In this document: positions 24,531-33,022 of the stretch, one piece after another
Layout: the number at the start of each line of letters is the position of its first letter
How positions within the stretch are numbered: the first letter of the stretch is position 1
From: Roseibacillus sp.
Lineage (GTDB): Bacteria; Verrucomicrobiota; Verrucomicrobiia; Verrucomicrobiales; Akkermansiaceae
Direction: 5' to 3'
DNA: 34,010 nt
NCBI GenBank assembly: GCA_002709395.1
Contig: PAQU01000081.1
Coordinates: forward strand, 26,030-60,039
The notes under the pieces: model-generated
The model's database searches: none
What the model was told of the DNA's origin: nothing
The model's input: only the letters and a program-made list of their open reading frames with translations
Made by a program: the position numbers and the translations under genes

Positions 24531-24637
24531 GGGGTCGTGAGTGGTGGTTACCTGCGGTTGGACGCAGCGGTGCCCGTTCCTATTCAGCGGAAGCGTTCTT
24601 TTTTGGTTCCTGACCCCGCCGGGCCCCACGCTTAAGT

Positions 24638-25786
24638 CTACTTAGACAGCTTATAAGCGTTGTTGAGGGCCTTTAAAAAATCCTCTTCGCGAGGTTCTCC
24701 GCTGAGAACCTGGCCATTCATGAAGACAACTTTTGGCATGGCTCCAATCCGGGTGCTCCGGGCTAGTTGACCATAATCAGCTACTCCTGATTTCAGCTGT
24801 TTTTCTACCCATGGGTCCTTCAGTGCGTTTTCCAGTTCCTCAAAACCAACGATCTGCCCGACAGCGGCCTCAGCTACTTCCGGAAGGAGGGTCGGACTGG
24901 CAAACAACTGTTCATGAACCTCGGGCCAGCGGTCTGGAGCAGCGCGCCAAGCTGCGAGGCTCAGGAGTGAGAGGACACACCCGTGCTGATGCTTGGTTCC
25001 CCTGGCCGGAGAATAGGGATTGCACGATTGCTCAAGGGGGGCAGGGAGAAGGATGGTGCAGAAGGCTCCGGGATATTTGTTCTCTATCTTGTGGAGATAC
25101 TCATGGACCCGTAGACACGAGCTGCAAGTGTAGTCGAAGTATTTGATGATGACATGCTCTGCGTTGGGTGGACCGAGGTGTGGGAGGTCGGCTGTGCTGT
25201 AGCGCTTTCCGTTCAAGATGCGAACCTCGCGGCCAGCCTTCCGAGGTGACAGGTCCTCGAGTTCCACCACCTCCTCAGTCACGGTATGGGTCTCGGACTT
25301 GGGCCCGAGGGCTTGTCCCAGAGCCAGTGCCAGAAGGGCGGCGATAGCTGCGGCAGGGGCAAAACGGATGGGCGTAGTGGGGTGGGGAGCCGGGACGCGG
25401 TGAAGTGAAAGCACCAGAATGATGGAGGTGACGATCCCGATCGTGTGCATGGCGAGGCACCAGGGGCAGACGGACTTGATGGTGAGGTACAGGAGTCCGA
25501 TGAACCAGAGTGCCGCCCCGGTAAGGCAGATGGCAAAGGCCAGGTAGAGGGGCCGGGAAGGCCGGAAGGTTGTGATGAGGAGGGCGAGGTAAACGGCCCC
25601 GGCGAGGACACTGACGGGAATCCCGAAGAACTGGGACCACTCGGAGCCGAGGACGTTGCTGCAGCCGGACCCGGCACCGCATCCGGCGAGGGAGGTGGTT
25701 TTCCCGGCGAGCTTCAGCCCCCCGAGATAGCTGCAGATGCCCAGCCCGGCGAGGGTGAGAAAGCGCAGGATCCAGGGGGACTTCAT
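24638..25786 (-). CDS. VKOR-DsbA-like fusion (disulfide-forming membrane protein)
   Basis: This is a 382-residue protein. The first 160 residues are four to five TM helices with the VKOR cysteines: Cys36/Cys42 in the periplasmic loop (AGCGAGSGCSNVLGSEW) and the CPWC redox pair at 107-110. After a linker comes a soluble thioredoxin-fold domain with YFDYTCSSCLRVHEYL (CSSC, 221-224) and a cis-Pro region GAMPKVVFMNG. VKOR reoxidises the DsbA-like domain and passes electrons to quinone, which drives disulfide formation in the periplasm. A GTG one codon upstream (25789) is an alternative start. The Cys-rich exported protein downstream could be a client (inference). Confidence 0.9.
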   Translation of the reverse strand: MKSPWILRFLTLAGLGICSYLGGLKLAGKTTSLAGCGAGSGCSNVLGSEWSQFFGIPVSVLAGAVYLALLITTFRPSRPLYLAFAICLTGAALWFIGLLYLTIKSVCPWCLAMHTIGIVTSIILVLSLHRVPAPHPTTPIRFAPAAAIAALLALALGQALGPKSETHTVTEEVVELEDLSPRKAGREVRILNGKRYSTADLPHLGPPNAEHVIIKYFDYTCSSCLRVHEYLHKIENKYPGAFCTILLPAPLEQSCNPYSPARGTKHQHGCVLSLLSLAAWRAAPDRWPEVHEQLFASPTLLPEVAEAAVGQIVGFEELENALKDPWVEKQLKSGVADYGQLARSTRIGAMPKVVFMNGQVLSGEPREEDFLKALNNAYKLSK

Positions 25787-25822
25787 CACGGGAGGATGGG
25801 GGGAGGGGGTTCTTACTCAAAG

Positions 25823-26629
25823 TTAAAAGTCCTTCTCCGTGGCCTTGAGCAGCCATGCGGTAAGTTCGTCCGGTGGGTGAAGGCCGTGGGGGTGATGTCC
25901 CTTCCCGGGCTTGCGCCAGATCTTGAGAGTGCCTCCCAGGGATTCGTAATTGCGGGCGAGGGCCTCCCCGTTTTCCCCGGCCGGGACGACCATGTCGGCA
26001 AGCCCAAGCACAAGAGCGATGGGGACCTTTTTCTCCGCGAGCGGCTTGAGGGTGGCCGGGCTGAGGGGTTGCGGGTGATCTGTCGCGGCTGCTGCGGAGA
26101 GTCCATAGGCCTTGAGACAGCGCTGCCAGTCCTTCTTGGAGAACTTGCCGTTTTTCCCGCCGGGCCAGGAATTGAAATTGCAGACCGGGTTGTCTCCGTA
26201 GATCGCGGTTACCTTATCCGGGTTGGCCGAAGCCCAGTTGACGATGATCAGGCCCCCTCTCGACATGCCCTCGAGGACCGGCCGGGAGGAAAGCCCCTGC
26301 TGCACCGCCAGGGCATGGAACTTGTTCCAACGTTCCACCGCGCGGGGGGCCCCGAAAAGGCCGCCAACCTCACAGTAGGTGAGGTGGAACCCCTTCCCAA
26401 GGAGTTGCAGGTCGAGGGCGGGCTGGTGCCCCCAGAAGCGGGCGCGCCAGATCCAGGGGTTACCCTTGGCAGGGGTTTTCGGCTTAACGAGGATGCAACG
26501 GGCTCCGTCCCCCGGCAGGGAAAAGTCGATCCGCTCATAACCGTGCCACGCGGAACGTTTCCCCGAGGGCCACGCGGCAGTTGCGATTGTAGTGAAGGAC
26601 AGAAAGGCGATTAGGAGAAGGGAAGGCAT
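25823..26629 (-). CDS. Exported alpha/beta hydrolase
   Basis: This is a 268-residue protein with a signal peptide (MPSLLLIAFLSFTTIATA). The nucleophile elbow is GMSRGG (Ser123), the acid candidate is Asp in LGLADMVVP, and the His is in GKGHHPHGLHP. An oxyanion-side segment PWIWRARFWGHQPALD is seen in exported hydrolases that often accompany polysaccharide-degradation genes. Esterase activity is likely; the substrate is unknown. It is divergent from the endonuclease/exonuclease/phosphatase gene across a 39-base gap. Confidence 0.85.
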   Translation of the reverse strand: MPSLLLIAFLSFTTIATAAWPSGKRSAWHGYERIDFSLPGDGARCILVKPKTPAKGNPWIWRARFWGHQPALDLQLLGKGFHLTYCEVGGLFGAPRAVERWNKFHALAVQQGLSSRPVLEGMSRGGLIIVNWASANPDKVTAIYGDNPVCNFNSWPGGKNGKFSKKDWQRCLKAYGLSAAAATDHPQPLSPATLKPLAEKKVPIALVLGLADMVVPAGENGEALARNYESLGGTLKIWRKPGKGHHPHGLHPPDELTAWLLKATEKDF

Positions 26630-26668
26630 GGCTTGGACAGTTGATCGGTTCCGGTTAGCATTTCCACC

Positions 26669-27562
26669 ATGTTTCGTCCCGTCCTATTTTCCCTGCTCCC
26701 TGTCCTGATGCCCTTGCTCCCTGCCGCGGAACTTACCGTGGCCACCTTCAACATTCGCATGGAGACCAGGGGCGATCTGGGAACCCGCAACTGGAATGCC
26801 CGCAAAGACCTCGTGGTAGAGACCATTCGGAAGATGAACCCCGATCTTCTTGGGGTCCAGGAAGCCCTTCCGCGGCAGATGGATTATCTTGCCGGGAAGC
26901 TCCCGGATTACGAAAGGTATGGAGTTGGGCGGGATGACGGGAAGAACCGGGGAGAGTATTCGGCGCTGTTTGTCCGGAAGGAGCGACTCGAGCGGGACCC
27001 GGAGGAAGGGGGCACCTTCTGGCTCAGCGCTACCCCGGAAAAAGCAGGGTCAAAGACGTGGGGGAACGGGGTGACCAGGATTTGCACGTGGGCCCGGCTG
27101 GTGGACCGCAGGACCGGGAAAGGGCTTTATTTCTATAACACCCACTGGGACCACCAGAGTCAGCCGTCCCGAGAACAGGCTGGCCGCCTGATGGCGCAAC
27201 GAATTGACGGTCGCAAGCGCCCCGGGGAGCCGGTGGTTCTGACCGGGGACTTCAATGCCACTGAGACGAACCCGGGAGTTGCCTACCTGCTGGGCCGCAA
27301 GGTGGAACTGGCGGGAGGCAAGGTCCCGGGCCGATGGAAGAACCCGCTGAGGGCTCCGTTTTTTGAGCTGCACCCCGGGGTGAGGAACCGCAATACGTTT
27401 AATCGTTGGAAAGGAGTGATTCCAGGTTCGCGCATGATTGATCATGTGCTGGTGTCGTCGCATTGGGAGGTCCGCAAGGCATGGATTGAGCACCACATGC
27501 GCGGGAAGATGGTTCCCTCCGATCATTGGCCAGTGGCTGCGGTGATCGCACTGGCGAAGTGA
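26669..27562 (+). CDS. Secreted endonuclease/exonuclease/phosphatase-family protein
   Basis: This is a 297-residue protein with a signal peptide (LFSLLPVLMPLLPAAE). The metal-dependent phosphoesterase motifs are complete: TFNIRM (Asn28), LGVQEA (Glu65), NTHWDH, TGDFNATETNPG and SDHWPVAA near the C-terminus. Exported members of this group act on phosphodiester or phosphomonoester substrates, for example sphingomyelinase-like or DNase-like; the substrate here cannot be read from the motifs. It is divergent from the hydrolase gene and 60 bases before lemA. Confidence 0.9.
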   Translation: MFRPVLFSLLPVLMPLLPAAELTVATFNIRMETRGDLGTRNWNARKDLVVETIRKMNPDLLGVQEALPRQMDYLAGKLPDYERYGVGRDDGKNRGEYSALFVRKERLERDPEEGGTFWLSATPEKAGSKTWGNGVTRICTWARLVDRRTGKGLYFYNTHWDHQSQPSREQAGRLMAQRIDGRKRPGEPVVLTGDFNATETNPGVAYLLGRKVELAGGKVPGRWKNPLRAPFFELHPGVRNRNTFNRWKGVIPGSRMIDHVLVSSHWEVRKAWIEHHMRGKMVPSDHWPVAAVIALAK

Positions 27563-27622
27563 GATGTCCGGGGCATTAAATTATTGGTGGAGAATTGCCT
27601 CAGCTAAGCGTATGACGTCCGA

Positions 27623-28168
27623 ATGATCGCGCTGGGGGTTCTGCTGGGGGTTCTGGTCCTCGTGGTGGCGCTTATGTACAACGGCTTCATCAGCCGACGG
27701 AATAGACTGCGCAATGGCTTTGCGGCCATGGACGTACAGCTGAAAAAGAGGTGGGACCTCGTGCCCCGGCTCGTGGAAACGGTCAGGGGCTATGCCTCCC
27801 ACGAACAGGAGCTGTTTGAAAGGGTGACCAGGGCCCGGCGTGGGATAGAGTTGGCGGAGTCTGCTGGTCCGGAGCGTTTCAGCCACGAGCAGGATCTTGG
27901 AGCGGGGGTCGCCAGGGTCATGCTGCTGGCGGAAGATTACCCCGAACTCAAGGCGGGGGAGCAATTCCTCAACCTGCAACGGAACCTGAGTGAGGTGGAG
28001 GCTCAGATTGCGGCTGCGCGCAGGGCCTTCAACGCGGCGGTCACGGACTGGAATGATGGCGTTGAAAAGTTTCCCGGCAATTTGCTGGCAGGGGTTTTTG
28101 GCTTCCGGGTCCACGATTGGTTTGAGACTCCCAGGGCTCAGAGGAAGGTGACCGACATCCAGCTTTAG
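27623..28168 (+). CDS. lemA: LemA family protein
   Basis: This is a 181-residue protein with one N-terminal TM helix (LGVLLGVLVLVVALMYNGF). It is followed by the LemA signature NRLRNGFAAMDVQLKKRWDL and VPRLVETVRGYASHE. The rest is a helical bundle with NLQRNLSEVEAQIAAARRAF. LemA proteins are membrane-anchored with an outward-facing or cytoplasmic helical domain, and their role is poorly known. The next gene, 12 bases downstream, is DUF3137, a common LemA neighbour, so the two are probably co-transcribed. Confidence 0.93.
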   Translation: MIALGVLLGVLVLVVALMYNGFISRRNRLRNGFAAMDVQLKKRWDLVPRLVETVRGYASHEQELFERVTRARRGIELAESAGPERFSHEQDLGAGVARVMLLAEDYPELKAGEQFLNLQRNLSEVEAQIAAARRAFNAAVTDWNDGVEKFPGNLLAGVFGFRVHDWFETPRAQRKVTDIQL

Positions 28169-28180
28169 CGAAGCGGACAG

Positions 28181-29140
28181 ATGAGCGGAGCGCCAGGGCA
28201 GGAACTCATCGGAAAGCCTTCCGATGAGTTTCGCGACTTGGAAAAGCTACGGCGACAGAGCCTGGCGGAGCGCAGGCAAGGCATATTCCTGATGATAGCC
28301 GTGTGGATCCTTGGCCTCCTTCTTGCCCTGGGGGCCCAGGAAATAGGTCTCAGCTGGTTGGTAGTGCTGGGGGTCTTTGGGGCAACCGGATGGATCCATA
28401 AGCATTGGCACCAGAATGCGGAAGGGCACTACCAGAACATTTACAAGAGGCAGGTGGTGCCCGCATTGGTTCGAAGCCTGCAGCCCGGAATGACCTTTAT
28501 CAGCGACAGGGGGATCGAGGAGCACACGTTCAGTTCCGCGGGCCTTTACTGGTGGGGGATTCCCGGACTCAGGCCCTCGATCGACAGGTATATGAGCGAG
28601 GACCTCTCAACAGGGGATGTGGGCATAACGAGGCTGAGAGTAGCGGATGTGCATGCAGAATATAAAAAAGGGGATAAAGGCGATAGCTATGGAACCCTTT
28701 TCCGGGGGGTATTTATCGAGGCCGATTTCCACAAGGACTTCCGGACCGAACTTTACGTCATGCCGGAAAATTATCTCAAGAGCGCGAGCATGGTTCTCTT
28801 GAGCGAACTCGGGGAACGGATGGATCTTGAGAACCCTGATTTCGAGAAGGCGTTCGTGGTTTTTGGACAGGACTCCGTTGAGGCGCGCTACATTCTAACT
28901 CCCGACATGCAGGAACGGTTACTTCTCCTCAAGAGGGTCCTTGGAAACGACCTCAGGATAGCCTTCAAGGACTCGAACGTTTACATTGCAACCTCTATAA
29001 ACAAGGACATGTTTGATCCCCAGTTGTCGCGGCCTGCCAACTGTCCAGAGCAAATTAAGGAGCTAACACAGCAGCTAGCGGCCTGTTTTCACGTTGTGGA
29101 GGTCCTGGATCTGAACACCCGGATCTGGAGCAAGCAGTAG
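28181..29140 (+). CDS. DUF3137 membrane protein
   Basis: This is a 319-residue protein. A cytoplasmic N-terminus with FRDLEKLRRQSLAERRQGIF is followed by two TM helices (about 40-75, MIAVWILGLLLALGAQE and LSWLVVLGVFGATGW). A long soluble domain contains FRGVFIEADFHKDFRTELYV and a terminal region with PDMQERLLLLKRVLG and NVYIATSINKDMFDP, typical of DUF3137. It is placed directly after lemA with a 12-base gap. Function is unknown; the pairing suggests a membrane complex. Confidence 0.85.
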   Translation: MSGAPGQELIGKPSDEFRDLEKLRRQSLAERRQGIFLMIAVWILGLLLALGAQEIGLSWLVVLGVFGATGWIHKHWHQNAEGHYQNIYKRQVVPALVRSLQPGMTFISDRGIEEHTFSSAGLYWWGIPGLRPSIDRYMSEDLSTGDVGITRLRVADVHAEYKKGDKGDSYGTLFRGVFIEADFHKDFRTELYVMPENYLKSASMVLLSELGERMDLENPDFEKAFVVFGQDSVEARYILTPDMQERLLLLKRVLGNDLRIAFKDSNVYIATSINKDMFDPQLSRPANCPEQIKELTQQLAACFHVVEVLDLNTRIWSKQ

Positions 29141-29200
29141 CGTTGGGCGGGCTGCCTCACGGTTGAGATTGAGGAAGAACAGCGGCCTGGGGAAAACTCC

Positions 29201-29232
29201 TTGAAAGCGGGGCTTTACCCGTAGGGTATACT
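29201..29232 (+). promoter_or_regulatory. Possible promoter of the second DUF1549 operon
   Basis: TTGAAA (29201-29206) and TATACT (29227-29232) lie 39 bases before the GTG start at 29271. The 20-base spacer is longer than the usual 17, so this is tentative. Confidence 0.3.
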
Positions 29233-29270
29233 CCGGCATCAGAAATCCGTTTTCCAAGATAACTGGAATT

Positions 29271-31418
29271 GTGGCAGGTTTGTTGCCCGCCCTTTTGTTT
29301 CTTCCCGCTGCCGGGGACGTCCGCGAGTTTGCGGGGGCCTCGAGCCATTGGGCCTGGGGCCCTCTTGAGAAGCCGGATCTGCCGTCTTCCGCCACATCAC
29401 GGGTGAAGACGGGGGTTGATCACTTTATCTTGGCACGGCTGTCTGAATCCGGAGTTCAGCCAGCTCCCGAAGCCGCCCCGCGCGAACTGCTCCGTCGCGT
29501 CCATCTGGACCTGACCGGGTTGCCGCCCACTCCGGGCGAGATTGAAGCCTTTCTCCTGGATCATGGAGATGAGGCGTATGAGCGGGTTGTGGATGACCTC
29601 CTCAGCCGTCCCCAGTATGGGGAGAGGTGGGGGCGCCACTGGCTCGATGTGGTGAGATATGCCGAGTCCAAGGGGTATGAGCGGGACGAGTATAAGAAGT
29701 TTGTCTGGCGTTACCGGGACTACGTCATCGAATCCTTCAACGAGGATAAGCCTTACGACCAGTTCATCCACGAACAGCTCGCTGGCGATGAGCTCGACAA
29801 CGTCACGCTGGAGACCCAGCTGGCCACCACCTTCCTTGCACTCGGCACCTTTGATACCATTGCGGCAGACCGGGAGGTGGCGGTCTACGATACCCTGGAT
29901 GACATCGTGGCCACGACCTCCATGGCGTTCCTTGGCCAGACCTTGCAGTGTGCCCGGTGCCACGACCATAAATTTGAGCCCTTCAGCCAGAAGGATTATT
30001 ACCGCGTGCTGGCAGCCTTTGAACCGTTGAATGTGACAGGCCGGGAGCGGCAGGTGGGAACGGCGGAGGACCGCAAGCGGCACCAGGAGGCGGAAGAGAA
30101 CTATCGACGCGAGGTGCTGGAGCCCCGGCGTCAGGCCGAGGAGAAGTTCTGGCTGCCGATTCTCGAGCGGTGGTCGAGGGATGGGTTGCCGGAGGGTCGG
30201 AAGGCAAAGTTGAACGACAAGCAGCTGGCACTCACGATTCAGGCGATCCCCCTGCCTCCGGACAAGCGCTCCAAGGAGCAGGGCAACATGCTGGAGAAGG
30301 AACGTAACCGGGTGCGGTCCGCGGTCCGCGAGGTGGCGACGGAAGAGGAGCGCAGCAAAATTTCTGAGCACGAGCAGGACCTCAGGGCCGTGGAGAAGGA
30401 CAAGCCCGAGCCGATGATGGGCTGGGTTTATCCCGGGAACGCCCGGCCGAAACCCACCCATCTCCGGATTCGGGGAGAGGTGCACCAGAAAGGGGAGGAA
30501 ATTCCCTTCGGGGTGCCGGTGGTCCTTGATGGGGTATTGCCGGAGCCGCGCCCGACGGGGCAATCCTCCGGACGGAGGAAGGCGCTCGCAGAATGGATCA
30601 CGGGGTCGCAGGCTCCGCTGGCGGCCCGGGTCATGGCCAACCGCGTGTGGCAGTATCACTTCGGGCGGGGCCTGATGGAGGACGGCAACAACCTTGGAAT
30701 GGAAGGGGGAGAGCCGACGCATCCGGAGTTGCTTGAGTGGCTGGCAAGCTCGTTGATTGAGGGAGGCTGGAAACTGAAGCCCCTCCATCGCCAGATCGTG
30801 CTGTCGTCCACGTATCGCCTCTCGGCCAAGCATCCTGATCCGGGGAAGGATCCGGATAACGCTCTCTACTCGCGCTGGCCCCTCCACCGGCTGGAAGCCG
30901 AGGCTATTCGCGACTCGATTCTGGCAGCCAGTGGGAAGTTGAACCGCGAGATGAAGGGGCCTCCGATTTATCCCCCGTTCGCGGACAAGGTTGTCGGGGC
31001 GTCCTCGGGAGCGGACTGGAAGAATTCCACCGAGGAAGAGGCTTCGCGGCGGAGCGTTTATGTTTTTGCCAAGCGAGCCATTCCTCTCCCGGAGCTGGCG
31101 GTCCTCGACAACCCCGATTCGTCGTGCAGCTGTGCCAAGCGGACGGTTTCCACCACGGCGGTGCAATCGCTCCTGATGATGAATGGCCGTTTTATCAACG
31201 AACAGACGGCTCACCTGGCCGACCGCCTCCGGAAACTTGAGGGGGAGGAGGCTCAGATCCGGGCGGCCTTTGATTTTATCCTGTGCCGCCCTCCGACGAG
31301 TCGCGAGGCGGAGCAGGCCAAGGCCTTTCTCGTGAAGGCGTCCCGCGAACAGAAGATAGATCCACTTGCCTCGCTTGCGCTGGTGCTCTTCAACACTAAT
31401 GAGTTCAGTTACCGCTAG
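29271..31418 (+). CDS. Secreted DUF1549/DUF1553 protein
   Basis: This is a 715-residue protein from a GTG start. The N-terminus is short and hydrophobic (MAGLLPALLFLPAAG), consistent with export. DUF1549 shows RVHLDLTGLPPTPGEIEAFL, RWGRHWLDVVRYAESKGYE and the heme-type motif CARCH at 227-231. DUF1553 follows with MANRVWQYHFGRGLMEDGNN and HRQIVLSSTYRLS, and ends LVLFNTNEFSYR. It has no cytochrome domain and no inserted beta-sandwich, unlike the homologue at 14841. It is six bases upstream of its DUF1501 partner and near a sulfatase gene, which points to polysaccharide or sulfated-glycan metabolism (inference). Confidence 0.92.
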   Translation: MAGLLPALLFLPAAGDVREFAGASSHWAWGPLEKPDLPSSATSRVKTGVDHFILARLSESGVQPAPEAAPRELLRRVHLDLTGLPPTPGEIEAFLLDHGDEAYERVVDDLLSRPQYGERWGRHWLDVVRYAESKGYERDEYKKFVWRYRDYVIESFNEDKPYDQFIHEQLAGDELDNVTLETQLATTFLALGTFDTIAADREVAVYDTLDDIVATTSMAFLGQTLQCARCHDHKFEPFSQKDYYRVLAAFEPLNVTGRERQVGTAEDRKRHQEAEENYRREVLEPRRQAEEKFWLPILERWSRDGLPEGRKAKLNDKQLALTIQAIPLPPDKRSKEQGNMLEKERNRVRSAVREVATEEERSKISEHEQDLRAVEKDKPEPMMGWVYPGNARPKPTHLRIRGEVHQKGEEIPFGVPVVLDGVLPEPRPTGQSSGRRKALAEWITGSQAPLAARVMANRVWQYHFGRGLMEDGNNLGMEGGEPTHPELLEWLASSLIEGGWKLKPLHRQIVLSSTYRLSAKHPDPGKDPDNALYSRWPLHRLEAEAIRDSILAASGKLNREMKGPPIYPPFADKVVGASSGADWKNSTEEEASRRSVYVFAKRAIPLPELAVLDNPDSSCSCAKRTVSTTAVQSLLMMNGRFINEQTAHLADRLRKLEGEEAQIRAAFDFILCRPPTSREAEQAKAFLVKASREQKIDPLASLALVLFNTNEFSYR

Positions 31419-31424
31419 GAACCA

Positions 31425-32819
31425 ATGAATAGCCCTTCCAGCCCCTTCCACTTTCCCTGCGGCCGAACGCGGCGGGAGTTTCTCTGGCAGGCGGGCAATG
31501 GATTTTTCGGGACCGCGATGGCCTGGATGCTGGCGCGGGATGGCGTGCGCGCGGGGGAGATCACTCCTTCCACCCATTTTCCGGCCAAGGCCAAGAACTG
31601 TATATTCCTTTTCATGGTTGGGGGCCCCAGCCACATGGATACCTTTGACCCCAAGCCGGTGCTCGGAAATCGCCACGGGGAAGAATACGATTTCAAGCCG
31701 GCCAAGGGCGTCAGCCAGAAAGGGAAGGGCAAGCTCAAGGGCTCCCCCTTCAAGTTCAAGGCCTGCGGGCAGTCCGGGATCGAGGTTTCCGAGCTTTTTC
31801 CCCACCTGCGCGAGCACGTGGACGAGATGGCGGTGATCCGCTCCACGAAGGCAGATAGCGCAGCCCATGGGGCGGCTTCTCTCCAGATGAACACCGGCTT
31901 TGTCCGGCAGGGGCACCCTTGCCTCGGATCGTGGGCGAACTATGGGCTGGGGTCGCCAAACAACAACATGCCTGGCTTTGTGGTGCTCGTGAACGGAGCT
32001 CCCTACTCGGGGGCTCAGAACTGGAGCTCCGGGTTCATGCCGTCCGGCTATCAAGGGACCGTCTTCAAGACCTCGGGGACTCCCGTGCCCAACCTGAATC
32101 CTGCGATGAGTCGATCCCAGGAAACGCAGCGCGATCAGCTCGACCTCCTCGCGGCCTGGAACCAGGAGCATCAGAGGCATCTGCCGGGTAATTCGGAGCT
32201 GGCAGCCCGGATCGAAGCCTACGAGCTTGCCTACCGGATGCAGGCTCATGCCCCTGAGGCGGTGGACCTTTCAGGGGAGACCGAGTCGACCCGGAAGCTC
32301 TACGGGATCGGCGAGGGGGAGGCGGACCGGTTTGGCAAGAGCTGCCTCATGGCGCGTCGACTGGTGGAGAGGGGAACGCGCTTCGTGCAACTCTATCACT
32401 CGAACTGGGACACCCATGGGGATAACGACAAGCGGCACCAGAAACTCTGTGGCCAGACCGACAAGCCCATCGCCGGCCTCCTTGCCGATCTCAAGGCGAG
32501 AGGCCTGCTGGATGAGACCCTGATTGTGTGGGCGGGAGAGTTTGGCCGGACCCCGGTGGGAACCGGGGGCCGCGACCATCATGCTGCCGGATTTTCGACC
32601 TGGATGGCCGGGGGCGGGATCAGGGGGGGAACGATCCAGGGAGCCACCGACGAATTCGGGTTCCGGGTGACGGAGGGCGAGGCCCACGTGCATGACCTTC
32701 ACGCGACGATCCTCCACCTCATGGGCCTCGATCACAAGGAGTTGACCTATTTCCATTCCGGGCGCGATTTCCGGCTCACGGATGTTTTTGGACGGGTCCT
32801 GACTGATATCGTGGCCTGA
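31425..32819 (+). CDS. DUF1501 (sulfatase-fold) exported protein
   Basis: This is a 464-residue protein with a Tat-type signal (RTRREFLWQAGNGFFGTAM). The body shows the family motifs CIFLFMVGGPSHMDTFDPKP, SGIEVSELFPHL, VWAGEFGRTPVGTGGRDHH and a terminal YFHSGRDFRLTDVFG. It is homologous to the DUF1501 protein at 17360 and paired with the preceding DUF1549/DUF1553 gene. Export through Tat implies folding with cofactor or metal in the cytoplasm. The substrate is unknown. Confidence 0.93.
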   Translation: MNSPSSPFHFPCGRTRREFLWQAGNGFFGTAMAWMLARDGVRAGEITPSTHFPAKAKNCIFLFMVGGPSHMDTFDPKPVLGNRHGEEYDFKPAKGVSQKGKGKLKGSPFKFKACGQSGIEVSELFPHLREHVDEMAVIRSTKADSAAHGAASLQMNTGFVRQGHPCLGSWANYGLGSPNNNMPGFVVLVNGAPYSGAQNWSSGFMPSGYQGTVFKTSGTPVPNLNPAMSRSQETQRDQLDLLAAWNQEHQRHLPGNSELAARIEAYELAYRMQAHAPEAVDLSGETESTRKLYGIGEGEADRFGKSCLMARRLVERGTRFVQLYHSNWDTHGDNDKRHQKLCGQTDKPIAGLLADLKARGLLDETLIVWAGEFGRTPVGTGGRDHHAAGFSTWMAGGGIRGGTIQGATDEFGFRVTEGEAHVHDLHATILHLMGLDHKELTYFHSGRDFRLTDVFGRVLTDIVA

Positions 32820-32835
32820 GGAGGCCTGGGAAGAT

Positions 32836-32853
32836 GGGTCGGTTAACCGACCT
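32836..32853. other. Palindromic hairpin after the DUF1501 gene
   Basis: GGTCGGTTAACCGACC is a perfect 16-base palindrome 17 bases after the DUF1501 stop. It has no U-tract on either strand, so it may be a 3' stabilising hairpin or a protein-binding site rather than a classical terminator. Confidence 0.4.
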
Positions 32854-32865
32854 GCCGCGAAAGAA

Positions 32866-32961
32866 AAAGTGCCAGGGAGCCGCGGCAAAGCCGGACAGGC
32901 TACCGTTGCTTCCTTTCGGACCTGGCGGATTTCACCAGCCGTCCCTCCACGGCCCCTGACG
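32866..32961 (-). ncRNA. ffs: Signal recognition particle RNA (small bacterial type)
   Basis: The minus strand carries the conserved SRP helix 8 core: CCAGGUCC, a GAAA tetraloop, then GGAAGCAACGG, matching the bacterial pattern GGUCCGGAAGGAAGCAGCC. The two ends pair as CAGGGGCCG (5') with CGGCUCCCUG (3'), and a U-run follows the 3' end, acting as terminator. The length of about 95 bases fits the small 4.5S type without an Alu domain. SRP RNA binds Ffh to target membrane proteins co-translationally. Ends are approximate. Confidence 0.85.
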
Positions 32962-32966
32962 TCGGC

Positions 32967-32994
32967 ACTCTAGGGGTGAGTGGGCCTGATGCAA
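32967..32994 (-). promoter_or_regulatory. Candidate promoter of the SRP RNA gene
   Basis: On the minus strand TTGCAT, a 16-base spacer and TAGAGT precede the inferred 5' end of the SRP RNA by about six bases. The hexamers match the sigma-70 consensus only partly. Confidence 0.35.
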
Positions 32995-33022
32995 GAAGCG
33001 AGTTTCCTGCAGGATGGTTGTC

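Noticed and set aside
24123-24635. A plus-strand frame opposite the small Cys/Arg-rich protein
   Set aside because: It is Gly-rich with no signal peptide or domain, and it spans the terminator side and leader of the minus-strand gene, which has a good signal peptide and terminator.
25445-26614. A 389-codon plus-strand frame over the VKOR and hydrolase genes
   Set aside because: It is antisense to two clear genes and has low-complexity Gly/Glu/Pro-rich content typical of a shadow frame.
29397-32249. A 950-codon open frame on the minus strand
   Set aside because: It lies antisense to the DUF1549/DUF1553 and DUF1501 genes, has no recognisable domain, and is explained by GC-rich codon use on the opposite strand.
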